Shown here: piece by piece, positions 25,318-33,536 of the stretch
Layout: each line of letters starts with the position of its first letter
Numbering within the stretch: position 1 is the stretch's first letter
Assembly: GCF_020905345.1 (NCBI RefSeq)
Contig: NZ_JAJJMO010000001.1
Location: 1,550,001 to 1,614,000 of the forward strand
Reading direction: 5' to 3'
Origin: Flavobacterium pisciphilum
GTDB lineage: Bacteria > Bacteroidota > Bacteroidia > Flavobacteriales > Flavobacteriaceae
DNA length: 64,000 nt
Position numbers and translations under genes: made by a program
The notes under the pieces: generated by a model
Database searches by the model: none
What the model saw: only the letters and a program-made list of their open reading frames with translations
What the model was told of the DNA's origin: nothing

Positions 25318-25441
25318 CGCTCATATTAGTCAGTTTAGCCCCCTCTAAATTACAAGAATGAAAAGTAATATCAACCATAGTATTAAACTTAAACATTTCT
25401 TCAGGAGTTAATGAATTATATTTTTCTAGTAGTTTTTCCAT
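25292..25441 (-). pseudogene. Fic-like N-terminal remnant (49-aa ORF)
   Basis: The ORF reads MEKLLEKYNSLTPEEMFKFN and later FHSCNLEGAKLT, then stops. The SCNLEG stretch fits the (S/T)xxxE(G/N) inhibitory motif that precedes Fic AMPylase domains. No Fic core (HPFxxGNGR) follows. It may be a decayed fic gene 5' end, a Fic antitoxin-like piece, or chance. The palindromic sites overlap its 3' end. Confidence 0.3.
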
Positions 25442-25822
25442 ACTTATTTAGACATTTCACTTTTGTTCATTTCATAACTATAAAACTTATCCGCTTTTTT
25501 AGAAACCCAAACATTTGAGACCTCACAAAACAGTGGTAGGATTTCGTATTGGTATTTAATTTAAAATATCTACTTTCAAAAACAAAATTATTTATTTTGT
25601 TACTGTAATATAAAATATATTTTCAAAATCTGTTAGTTTATATCTAAATTCTAGCATTTTGTAAACTTCTAATTTACAAAACCTCCTTAAAGAATGTTAA
25701 ATTTATTTATGCTTTTTTTTTTAGCTGTTGATTAAAAACAGACATCTCTAAAACTAAATTTCTTTCTCCTACTCTCTCATTACCTCCAAAAGTTAATTTT
25801 CATTATCGACATACGATTTATA
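25442..25822. other. Non-coding stretch with ORF tail remnant and repeat R2
   Basis: The minus strand holds the end of a broken ORF (about 25443-25550; ILPLFCEVSNVWVSKKADKF and then FYSYEMNKSEMSK, stop) whose upstream part is missing. It aligns with the remnant in R1. The rest is AT-rich with no supported feature. Confidence 0.45.
25490..25680. repeat. Degenerate repeat R2
   Basis: Partner of R1 at 21800-22010, in the same orientation, 3.7 kb apart. The best-matching part is around TTATTTATTTTGTTACTGTAA. Confidence 0.6.
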
Positions 25823-26110
25823 CTATTTTTGAAGTAATTCGTCAATATTAAGCCCATCATTTTCAGTAGTATCAATGATGAATTTATATATAATCTGCTT
25901 ATCAACTGTCACATAATATCCAAGAGATTTTAAAAAATCAGAAATAAGCTTTGGTTGTTTTGCTTTTCTAGTACCTCTTATAAAAGTTATAACATTATGA
26001 TAATTTAAGTTATGAACCCGACAATGATTCATGAGCTTATTATCTTTTACAAGATCATTTGATAGTTCTTTTGCAAGTCTAATTGCATCTACATAGTTTA
26101 ATACTTTCAT
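25823..26110 (-). CDS. Small HTH-like hypothetical protein (95 aa)
   Basis: Residues 20-66 (KDNKLMNHCRVHNLNYHNVI, then TFIRGTRKAKQPKLISDFLK) have the pattern of a Cro/phage-repressor-type helix-turn-helix: a polar first helix, a turn, then a recognition-like helix followed by a basic RGTRKAKQ stretch. The C-terminus is acidic. It has no membrane segment. A small HTH gene in the accessory block is consistent with a regulator or antitoxin. Homology is not recognised, so the DNA-binding role is inference. Confidence 0.5.
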   Translation of the reverse strand: MKVLNYVDAIRLAKELSNDLVKDNKLMNHCRVHNLNYHNVITFIRGTRKAKQPKLISDFLKSLGYYVTVDKQIIYKFIIDTTENDGLNIDELLQK

Positions 26111-26421
26111 TTTAAAATAATCTTAATTATACTAATTTATGTTGGCATTCATCTAATGCTTTAATTTTATTTTAAAATCCTCAGTTATGATTGAGAATAA
26201 TAAAAATTCTTTCTAAAAACTTTCTTTTAATAATAATTTTCGTTTTCACTAAAGATACCATTATTAAAAGCAAAACAATTGTACATATTGTCTTTAATAC
26301 TACCCAAGGATATTTTTCTTAAATTTCTTCGGAAAGAAAACTTTTCAAAAAATCATTTTTTTTCTTCGCATAATTTTTTATCACTTACTAATATGATATT
26401 ATTAACAACTTATGTAAATTA
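26111..26421. other. Non-coding stretch upstream of the HTH-like gene
   Basis: AT-rich, without RNA or conserved ORF. A plus-strand frame at 26279-26503 runs into the antisense of the comM fragment and is not credible. Confidence 0.4.
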
Positions 26422-26592
26422 TCATTTACTAATGTATTTGACAGCAGCTGCTATCCTAAAACAACTTTCTTTAATGGCATTATCAGGCAAACCTACTAAA
26501 TGATACCCAATTCCCGTATCCATATTTACCTCAACAGTTATCGTTGTGGCCTCAACACTAAAAACAGCACTTCCGTATACTTTAACTAACAT
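26422..26592 (-). pseudogene. Truncated comM (56-aa ORF)
   Basis: The duplicated comM start reads MLVKVYGSAVFSVEATTITV and onward to FRIAAA, then adds VKYISK and stops. Relative to comM it carries one synonymous change and Gly12 to Ser. It retains an ATG and a -7 box 30 nt upstream, so a short transcript and peptide are possible. It lacks the ATPase and is not functional as ComM. Confidence 0.8.
26444..26592 (-). repeat. Direct repeat copy 2 of the comM 5' end
   Basis: 149 bp, two mismatches to 21568-21716. Beyond the ATG it continues with a flank (TTTATTTATGATAGGTAAAA) shared with copy 3 but not with the intact comM. Confidence 0.88.
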
Positions 26593-26622
26593 ATTTGTTT
26601 ATTTATGATAGGTAAAAATATT

Positions 26623-26630
26623 CAAATATA
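26623..26630 (-). promoter_or_regulatory. -7 box (TATATTTG) of the displaced comM start
   Basis: Exact TAnnTTTG on the minus strand, 30 nt before the ATG of the fragment. Probably the ancestral comM promoter. Confidence 0.5.
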
Positions 26631-26635
26631 AATCA

Positions 26636-26683
26636 AAAAAGCACTTATTTGTAAATTAAATATTACAAATAAGTGCTTTTATT
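26636..26683. terminator. Terminator between GNAT gene and comM fragment
   Basis: AAGCACTTATTTGTAA pairs with TTACAAATAAGTGCTT around a 9-nt loop. A-run and T-run on the two sides make it bidirectional. Confidence 0.8.
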
Positions 26684-26797
26684 AAATCCAGAATGCAAAA
26701 ACTCTCGGGTTACAATTCTATACTAAGCGATAAAATTCTACATAAAATCGTAAAAAACACTGACCTAAAGAGTAATCACTAAAGTACAATCTAATGA

Positions 26798-27277
26798 CTA
26801 TACTTCCTTTCTCATTTGTACAGAATGTTTTGAGAAACCTACCTTTTCATATGCTTTTATGGCCGATTCATTGGCTTGATATACTTCTAAGCGAAGTTCT
26901 GTAATTCCTTTTGAAGTAGTCCATTCAGTCAGTCTTTCAATTATTTTATGAATCACACCCAAACCACGGTATTTGGGATCAACATACATAAACCCTAAAT
27001 AACCATATTGCGCATATTTAACATATACTTTCGCATGGTCTATTCTTGCATAACCACAACCGATAACTTCTCCGTCTACTTCTGCAACGAGTAATTCTAC
27101 TTCTGTTGAAGTTATCATTTTATCAATGTCATAATAAGTAACATCTGACGATTTTAATGTCGGGTCAAATGGTCTTTCGGCTTTTATTAATTCTTGCTCA
27201 AAAAAAAGAAGCTTCTTCATATCATCAAGGGAAGCAGTGCGTATAATTGTATCATTCAGTTTCATAATATTCTTCAT
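26798..27277 (-). CDS. GNAT family N-acetyltransferase
   Basis: About 159 residues from the ATG at 27277; starts at 27292 or 27265 are also possible. The acetyl-CoA site is clear: GYLGFMYVDPKYRGLGVIHK includes the R-G-x-G pyrophosphate loop, and YQANESAIKAYEKVGF is the usual motif B end. The family acetylates amines of small molecules or proteins; the substrate is unknown. It sits alone between two comM-derived fragments, so it may be part of an older insertion or a gene separated from comM by insertions. Confidence 0.85.
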   Translation of the reverse strand: MKNIMKLNDTIIRTASLDDMKKLLFFEQELIKAERPFDPTLKSSDVTYYDIDKMITSTEVELLVAEVDGEVIGCGYARIDHAKVYVKYAQYGYLGFMYVDPKYRGLGVIHKIIERLTEWTTSKGITELRLEVYQANESAIKAYEKVGFSKHSVQMRKEV

Positions 27278-27424
27278 TATTTTAGAAAACAATTGAGCAA
27301 TGTATCAAAACATTCTGAGAAATACAATATCAAAACAAATACTACAAAAGGTTTAATGCAGTACTCATTTTATACTAACAGTAAATAGACACTTAAAGAA
27401 ACATATTTTTTGTATCCTTAATCC

Positions 27425-27487
27425 TCTTCAACAGCTATTATTGTGGCATCAATACCAAAAAGAGTATTTCTGAATACTTTAACTAAC
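27425..27487 (-). repeat. Decayed third copy of the comM 5' end
   Basis: On the minus strand it reads LVKVFRNTLFGIDATIIAVE then stop, against LVKVYGSAVFGVEATTITVE in ComM. The ATG is lost (GGG). Its outer flank resembles that of copy 2. Most differences are scattered, as expected of an older duplicate. Confidence 0.7.
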
Positions 27488-27527
27488 CCCTCTACTTTAT
27501 TTATGATAGTAAAAGTATTTGAAAACT

Positions 27528-27571
27528 AAAACGCTCTATTCTCTCAATAAAAGGAGAGAATAGAGCGTTTA
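27528..27571 (-). terminator. Terminator downstream of the 'LPPRLTT' gene
   Basis: AAACGCTCTATTCTCTC pairs with GAGAGAATAGAGCGTTT around a short A-rich loop. Confidence 0.8.
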
Positions 27572-27645
27572 AAGCCTTTTGAGGCCTATAGCTACTACCA
27601 ATTGGTATCATAATAAAAGATACTCTCAGAGAGGCAATCTTATTA

Positions 27646-28827
27646 TTATTTTGCAGATCCCAAATAAAAATTAAAAAAGGTGCCACCACCACCCTTACCA
27701 ATATGAGTAATGATAATTTCATCAAACCAAGACCCTCCAACATTGTAAAGAGCCCCAGCCGTAGTAGAACCACTAGATTTGGTAATTTGTGTTCCCGAAA
27801 CAGTAAACTGAGTATTACAATTTTGAGAATAAGCTGTGGACAACGCTATAACTCCTGGCACTATAACTCCATTGAGTTTTAAAACATAACTAACTCCCTC
27901 ACCTAGATCAATAGCATTTTGGTATACTTTTAGATTACTTACAGACCTATTAAATTTAATAGTCATGGAAGAAGAAGAATTGTTATAACCAAGCCACCAC
28001 AATTTATTACTATCGTTTATAGTGACCCCACAATGAGTATATTGAGCAGAGCTGGTATTAATATTAGTATAACCACTAAATGTAGCGCTAACCTGTTGCT
28101 CATTTACTGTCCCACTTATAATGCTACCACTACTTGTAAATGGCAACTTAAGCCCTATAGGATTAGCTGACATATCTGGTGCAGGAGGAAAAGAATCCTT
28201 AAAAGTAATACTCTTATTGCAAGTTGATGTATCCATTTTAAGCACAAATGCAAAATCTCCAGATGCATCAGGGGTTCCTGTGGCTGTCAAGGTAATATTC
28301 TGTACTCCTGTTGCATTGAATATACCATTCCCGCTAAAAGCAATTCCATTTGCTACATCAGAAAAAGCACTCCATGGGCCTACCTCCGTTACCGTAACTA
28401 ATAAGGTAAGCGTATTTTGAGCAGTCATTTTTTCACCTTTTTCATAAGCTCCACTCACTATTCCAGCACTGCAATCTTTAAAGACACCGCTTCCTGAATT
28501 AGTACATTGTCCGATCCACTTAGTCCCATTCCAGTATTGAAGGCAGTTAAGATCACTGTTATAAATCATCAATCCTGCTGGTTTTGAATCAATCGCATCT
28601 CTTTGGATTGTTGTAAGTCTTGGTGGAAGAAATCCTTTAGACGTAGAAAACACCTCAAGAACCGCACCTTCATTTGGTGTCTTAGTATTAATTCCTGTGC
28701 TTGATTCCTGAGCAAAGCTCGAAAAACTTATCCCAATTAGGATTAGTAGCACTAATTTAATTCTTACTTTCTTTTTTTTATTACATAACAACTTTGTTAT
28801 TGTTACAACATTACACTTTCCATTCAT
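27646..28827 (-). CDS. Secreted flavobacterial 'LPPRLTT' protein
   Basis: 393 residues. A basic N-terminus is followed by a signal peptide (LVLLILIGISFSSFA). Next comes a module common in flavobacterial surface proteins: GINTKTPNEGAVLEV, GFLPPRLTTIQRDAI and GLMIYNSDLNCLQYWNGTKW. The rest is beta-rich, Ser/Thr/Asn-rich and contains several cysteines, ending GTFFNFYLGSAK. No T9SS sorting tail is evident. The N-terminus is unusually long before the hydrophobic core, so the start may lie further in. Probably cell-surface or secreted; function unknown. Confidence 0.65.
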   Translation of the reverse strand: MNGKCNVVTITKLLCNKKKKVRIKLVLLILIGISFSSFAQESSTGINTKTPNEGAVLEVFSTSKGFLPPRLTTIQRDAIDSKPAGLMIYNSDLNCLQYWNGTKWIGQCTNSGSGVFKDCSAGIVSGAYEKGEKMTAQNTLTLLVTVTEVGPWSAFSDVANGIAFSGNGIFNATGVQNITLTATGTPDASGDFAFVLKMDTSTCNKSITFKDSFPPAPDMSANPIGLKLPFTSSGSIISGTVNEQQVSATFSGYTNINTSSAQYTHCGVTINDSNKLWWLGYNNSSSSMTIKFNRSVSNLKVYQNAIDLGEGVSYVLKLNGVIVPGVIALSTAYSQNCNTQFTVSGTQITKSSGSTTAGALYNVGGSWFDEIIITHIGKGGGGTFFNFYLGSAK

Positions 28828-29689
28828 AATTGATACATTTTAATTATTTTATCATAGATATATCAATCTACTTAATGTAATTATATACAAACGTTGTTTT
28901 AATAATCTTTAAAATTAGATTATCAAAAATAGCACATATATGAATCTACTTAACTTAGAGACATTACATTTAGAAGTCCAAAAAAAATATTTTTCCTTCA
29001 AGTAAAAAGGGGGGAGGGAGATATTCAATAATTATAAGTAAAAAGTAAGATCAATAATGCAAAACTATCTCTAATTACTTCAAAATTATTTTGCTCAAAA
29101 ATAGCATTTTTTTTATTATTAAAGAATTATCTTCTTTAAACATTAAAAACAGTCATTATTTTTCTTTCATTTTATAAATAAAGGAAAACATCTAATAAAA
29201 ACTTAAAATAATTCATTTCTCTTATTTACAGAATACTTCTACTATTATTTTTTTCGATTACTATATGTACAGGATAAAATCAATTAAAAAGTCAGCTAAT
29301 GGAAATCTAAAATTATGACTGCATTAATTCCACTTTCCATCATACAGATTTTAGCTACAAATTGCATTCTAGCAATTAAAAATTACTTTTTTATTTATCC
29401 ATAGAAAGCCCTCATTTTACAATCAAATATCAATAAAACTAGCCTTCTTGATATTTGCTAAAAACAAAATAAACGGCCTTTTTTAGTCATTTTACGGTTA
29501 TTATTCCTTAAATTGCAAAAATATCTATCACTTTTTTAGTCAAAATTATTATTTGCCATTTATCAAATATTATTTTACCTATCTGGAATCTGACTATAAA
29601 AAACGTGTCAATTTGCAATTTGTATTGCATCTTTTGCCCATCGAAAAAATTTCATAATCGGGCTCAAATAATCGAAAAAGAATAACATA
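28828..29689. other. 862-bp intergenic region
   Basis: AT-rich and without credible coding. Notable points are a purine-rich tract (29009-29020, GGGGGGAGGGAG) and the inverted repeat TGCAAT-TTGT-ATTGCA at 29614-29629, about 60 nt before the next gene and possibly an operator. No exact -7 box found. Confidence 0.5.
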
Positions 29690-30124
29690 ATGGAATTCAA
29701 AATAATTACTCCTGAACAAGAAGAGGATAAAACTTTTACCAATAAAATTATCGCCAAATTTCTTCATTCGCATCTAGAACAATATGGCGATACAATCGAA
29801 GACATCCTTAAATGTATTGCTTATGCAATGAACCCTGCTAAAGGGGGGACAATCGTTCTTGGACTAGATGAAGAAAAAATTGTAGGCGCCTGTATCTTAA
29901 ACAATACTGGAATGAAAGATTACATTCCTGAAAACATACTTGTATATATTGCCGTTGATCAATCTCAAAGAGGCAAAGGCTACGGAAAAAAATTAATGGA
30001 AAAAGTAATTGCTATTTCCGAAGGAAATATCGCTTTGCACGTAGAACCCGATAATCCGGCTAAAATTTTATACGAAAAACTAGGTTTCACAAATAAATAC
30101 CTCGAAATGCGTTTGAATAAATAA
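29690..30124 (+). CDS. GNAT family N-acetyltransferase
   Basis: 144 residues with the acetyl-CoA loop QSQRGKGYGKKLMEKVI near 93-109 (R/Q-x-x-G-x-G) and PDNPAKILYEKLGF near the end. It lies 41 bp before a PLP racemase-like gene in the same direction, so it may act on an amino acid or its derivative made or used by that enzyme. The substrate cannot be named. Confidence 0.85.
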   Translation: MEFKIITPEQEEDKTFTNKIIAKFLHSHLEQYGDTIEDILKCIAYAMNPAKGGTIVLGLDEEKIVGACILNNTGMKDYIPENILVYIAVDQSQRGKGYGKKLMEKVIAISEGNIALHVEPDNPAKILYEKLGFTNKYLEMRLNK

Positions 30125-30165
30125 ACGGCAAACTATTAATTCAAATAAAAAAGAAAAGGAACGCA

Positions 30166-31239
30166 ATGGCATTCATCAAATTATACCGTAAAAAATTAGA
30201 AGAGAATTATACCTTTCTCAACAACATTTTCATTTCCAAAAATATCAAATGGGGAGTTGTTTCTAAACTTTTATGTGGAAACAAAATATACCTTAAGGAA
30301 ATAATCGCTTTAGGAGTTACCGAAATTCATGATTCACGAGTTAGTAACCTCCGAAAAATTAAATCATTAGATCCAAACATTCAAACTGTTTACATTAAAC
30401 CTCCTGCAAAACGAAGCATTGCAAGCATTGTAAAATATGCAGATGTTAGTTTTAATACTGAAATTTACACTATACAATTGCTCTCGGCTGAAGCTGTTAA
30501 ACAGAATAAAATCCATAAAATCATTATCATGATTGAGATGGGTGATTTGCGTGAAGGTGTAATGGGCGAAGATTTAATTGCCTTTTATGGTCAAATCTTA
30601 ACTTTGCCAAATATCGAAATTCGCGGTATTGGCACTAATCTTAATTGCTTGAGTGGTGTAATGCCTACCCAAGACAAACTAATTCAGTTAAGTTTATACA
30701 AGCAACTTATCGAAGCTAAATTTAACATTAGTATTCCGTGGGTTTCTGGTGGAACTTCGGTTGCATTGCCTTTAATAATAAAGAATGCTAGACCAATGGA
30801 GGTAAATCATTTCAGAATTGGTGAAGCATTATTCTTCGGAAAGGATTTATTTACTGGCGAAACAATTGAAGGCATGCACAATGATGTATTTAAACTCTAT
30901 ACTGAAATTATTGAAATAACCGAAAAACCTGATACTCCAACGGGGGAATTAGGTGAAAATGTTGCTGGAAATACTTTTTCTATGAATGATACCGAAGATT
31001 TCGGAGGAACTTCTTTGCGAGCAATTCTAGATATTGGCTTACTTGATATGCAACCTCAGTACTTAGAACCCGATGATGCAGAAATTAGCATTGTTGATGC
31101 CAGCTCGGATATGTTGGTGATTGACATTTCTAAATCAAAAAAAGAATATAAAATTGGTGACTTAGTATCGTTTAATATCAAATATATGGGTGCACTATAT
31201 CTTTTGAATTCTGATTATATCGAAAAAACTATAGAGTAA
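30166..31239 (+). CDS. Alanine/ornithine racemase family PLP enzyme
   Basis: 357 residues of the fold-III PLP type. The PLP lysine is probably Lys34 (WGVVSKLLCGN). The barrel motifs IIMIEMGDLREGVM and WVSGGTSVALPLI match the Orr-like branch rather than classical Alr, as does HFRIGEALFFGKD. Family members racemise ornithine or other amino acids; the true substrate is not readable. Co-directional with the acetyltransferase before it and closed by a terminator. Confidence 0.83.
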   Translation: MAFIKLYRKKLEENYTFLNNIFISKNIKWGVVSKLLCGNKIYLKEIIALGVTEIHDSRVSNLRKIKSLDPNIQTVYIKPPAKRSIASIVKYADVSFNTEIYTIQLLSAEAVKQNKIHKIIIMIEMGDLREGVMGEDLIAFYGQILTLPNIEIRGIGTNLNCLSGVMPTQDKLIQLSLYKQLIEAKFNISIPWVSGGTSVALPLIIKNARPMEVNHFRIGEALFFGKDLFTGETIEGMHNDVFKLYTEIIEITEKPDTPTGELGENVAGNTFSMNDTEDFGGTSLRAILDIGLLDMQPQYLEPDDAEISIVDASSDMLVIDISKSKKEYKIGDLVSFNIKYMGALYLLNSDYIEKTIE

Positions 31240-31244
31240 AATAT

Positions 31245-31277
31245 AAAAAGCGAGATGAATATCATCTCGCTTTTTAT
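31245..31277. terminator. Bidirectional terminator
   Basis: AAAAAGCGAGATG pairs with CATCTCGCTTTTT around AATAT. Confidence 0.88.
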
Positions 31278-31297
31278 TTACCGCTACCTCAATATCT

Positions 31298-31705
31298 CTA
31301 TTTAGCAGCCCATATTTCGATTTCTAATTTAATCTCTGGTAGTCCCAATGCTGAAATATATCCTACAGTCATTGATGGATATACTTCTCCAAAAAATGCA
31401 TTCCAAACAGCGTAAAAAGCATCCCAATCTATTTCTTCGGTTGCCCAGATATTCACTTTTATAACATCATCGGCTTCCAATTCTTGGCTTTCCAAAACAG
31501 CCTTTATATTTTCAAAAGTATTTACTACCTGCTCATTAAAATTTCCTGGCAACTTACCGTCTTTACTAGTCCCTATTTGACCTGAAAAAGTATAAATATC
31601 AGCATTACCTGAAATCTTTGTAACATGCGAATAGTTCCCCACTGGTGCTGCTAATGTACTTGGGTTTGATCTTGTTACTGCTTTTATCCTTTTGTTTTCA
31701 TTCAT
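31298..31705 (-). CDS. RidA family protein
   Basis: 135 residues of the YjgF/YER057c/UK114 fold. RidA proteins hydrolyse reactive enamine/imine intermediates released by PLP enzymes. The body is typical (IYTFSGQIGTSKDGKLPGNF, EQVVNTFENIKAVLESQELE, ending LEIEIWAAK). The canonical catalytic Arg region (near NIWATEEIDWDAFYAVWNAF) is altered from archetypal RidA (R-V-x-V-F-L), so it belongs to one of the Rid subgroups of less certain activity. It is convergent with a PLP racemase gene, a sensible neighbour for imine repair. Confidence 0.87.
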   Translation of the reverse strand: MNENKRIKAVTRSNPSTLAAPVGNYSHVTKISGNADIYTFSGQIGTSKDGKLPGNFNEQVVNTFENIKAVLESQELEADDVIKVNIWATEEIDWDAFYAVWNAFFGEVYPSMTVGYISALGLPEIKLEIEIWAAK

Positions 31706-31780
31706 TTCGTTTTTCTTTTCTTTTTCTAATAATTATTAAATTTTGGTGATCTTAATTTCTTAAAATAATTCCAAGCCTAA

Positions 31781-31788
31781 CAAACTTA
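31781..31788 (-). promoter_or_regulatory. -7 box (TAAGTTTG) of the RidA-like gene
   Basis: Exact TAnnTTTG on the minus strand, 75 nt before the start codon. Confidence 0.5.
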
Positions 31789-31986
31789 AAGAATACAATT
31801 ATAAAACTAATGGGCGTTTTAAAACTTTTAACTTACCATATTGCTAGGAAAAACAGCCAAAATAGACACATACATTTAATAACCAAGCTCTTATTAAATT
31901 TTCCATTTTAATTCATATATTCGTTTAGCAAAATTATTGCAATCAAAAATCAAAAAACTTTATCAATCAATCAAATCTGAGTAATT

Positions 31987-33420
31987 ATGAAAAACACATT
32001 ACATCCCCCGAAAAACAAGAATTTATTCTTTAATTACAAGTTCATTTTTTTTCTAATTCTGTCTTTTACTTTTACAATAAATGCAAACAGTCAACAAAAG
32101 AAAATAACTGAAAAATTTAAAAAAGAAACCGTTTTAAAAATCGATTCTTTATTCCAAAAAAATTATGTATTCCCTGACAAGGCCAAATTAATTGGGGATC
32201 ATTTAAAAAACTCTTATAAACAAGGTGTCTTTAAAAAATATGATTTATTAGATTCTTTTGCAGCGGCATTAACAAAAGAAGTTCGTTTCATCAATAACGA
32301 CAAACATCTAAGGGTTAAACCTAAATTCATTCCTGCAGAAGAAAAGAAAGATTTAAGTAAAAATTACTATGAAATTTATCTTCATAATTTTACTGATAAT
32401 CGCAAACTAGCAAATGGTTTTAGAGAGGCTAAAATTATAGATGGAAATATCGGATATCTTAATTTCAAATTTTTTATAGACGATACTGAAAAAACAATTG
32501 ATTCTTATATGAATCTACTAGCTAGCACTGATGCTATCATTATAGACTTAAGAACCAATGGTGGTGGTAGCCCAAAAACAGTACAGTATTTATGCAGTTA
32601 TTTCTTTAATGCTCCCCTATTATTAAATACGTTATATTTTAGAAAAGACAACTTTACTGAGGAATTTTGGGTAAAAGATGTAAACGGAAAAAAGATGCTT
32701 GATGTTCCTTTGTTCGTTCTTACTGGTCCAAAAACTTTTTCGGGAGCAGAAGAATTCAGCTATAATATGCAGACACAAAAAAGAGCAACCTTAGTTGGTG
32801 AAACAACTGGAGGTGGCGCTAATCCTGGTGACATTTTTGAAGTTAATAATCTGTTAGAAACATTCATTGCTACGGGAACTGGTATAAATCCCATAACAAA
32901 AACGAACTGGGAAGGCACGGGTGTAGTCCCTGAATATAAAACGACCGCCGATGCAGCTTATGATAAAGCTGTAGAATTAGCAAAAAAAGCAGCTCAAGAT
33001 TATAGAGATAAAAAGGCTGCCGAAGCCAAAAAACTATATCAAGAACTACAAACTACTATTGCTCAACAAACAAAACCTCTTAACGAAGCTGATGCAGCTA
33101 AAATGGATAAACAACTATTTGATGTTATAAAAAAACTAACTGAATCTGAATTATACAAAGAAGAAGACATCGATTTTTTATCTTCAGAATATAGTAAAAC
33201 AAAGCCTTTTATAACTGAGTCTATCTTAAAAAGCAATACGGAGTTGTATCCCAACTCTCCAATGGCTTTTTTAAAGTATGGAGATGTTCTTGAAGAAAAT
33301 GGTAAAAAAAGTAATGCAGCAGCCGTTCTAAAAAAAGCTATAGAAATTGCTACAGTAATCAAAGCGCCCTATATAGAAGGCTTAAAAGCTCGCTATGAAA
33401 GCATCTTAAAGGGCAGCTAA
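31987..33420 (+). CDS. S41 family serine peptidase, exported
   Basis: 477 residues with a signal peptide (FIFFLILSFTFTINANS). The S41 catalytic core is clear: GNIGYLNFKFF, then IIDLRTNGGGSPKTVQYLCS and the serine Ser252 in GPKTFSGAEEF, then VGETTGGGANPGD. There is no PDZ domain, so it resembles the IRBP/tricorn-core type rather than CtpA. The C-terminal part (about 325-477) is a charged helix and a TPR-like segment (SPMAFLKYGDVLEENGKKSN). Probably degrades peptides in the periplasm. Confidence 0.87.
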   Translation: MKNTLHPPKNKNLFFNYKFIFFLILSFTFTINANSQQKKITEKFKKETVLKIDSLFQKNYVFPDKAKLIGDHLKNSYKQGVFKKYDLLDSFAAALTKEVRFINNDKHLRVKPKFIPAEEKKDLSKNYYEIYLHNFTDNRKLANGFREAKIIDGNIGYLNFKFFIDDTEKTIDSYMNLLASTDAIIIDLRTNGGGSPKTVQYLCSYFFNAPLLLNTLYFRKDNFTEEFWVKDVNGKKMLDVPLFVLTGPKTFSGAEEFSYNMQTQKRATLVGETTGGGANPGDIFEVNNLLETFIATGTGINPITKTNWEGTGVVPEYKTTADAAYDKAVELAKKAAQDYRDKKAAEAKKLYQELQTTIAQQTKPLNEADAAKMDKQLFDVIKKLTESELYKEEDIDFLSSEYSKTKPFITESILKSNTELYPNSPMAFLKYGDVLEENGKKSNAAAVLKKAIEIATVIKAPYIEGLKARYESILKGS

Positions 33421-33536
33421 CAACAGCCCTAATCTATATCAAAATAAATCAATAGCATTTATTAATATTTTATTCTTTTAAAACTTGATTAAGTATTAAT
33501 ATTTGCTATTTTTATGAAAAAATAACCTATATATTT

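Larger units (their letters stand above)
21717..26592. mobile_element. Putative insertion at the comM 5' end, bounded by 149-bp direct repeats
   Basis: The 4876-bp segment between the comM start and the end of the second copy carries accessory-type content: small ORFs, lipoproteins of the toxin/immunity kind, an HTH-like gene, degraded ORFs and long non-coding DNA. No integrase, transposase or terminal inverted repeat is visible, so mobility rests only on the exact 149-bp duplication of a chromosomal gene end. Tandem duplication followed by deletion is the main alternative. If it was mobile, the recombinase was lost or supplied in trans. Confidence 0.4.

Noticed and set aside
26279..26503. 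Plus-strand ORF of 74 codons
   Set aside because: Its end is the antisense of the duplicated comM start, and the rest is AT-rich low complexity. No promoter or family resemblance.
21717..26592. Insertion sequence or transposon with terminal inverted repeats
   Set aside because: No transposase frame and no inverted repeats at the ends; only the direct comM duplication is seen.
29314..29403. 29-codon ORF in the 28.8-29.7 kb gap
   Set aside because: No promoter, terminator or conservation evidence; probably chance.
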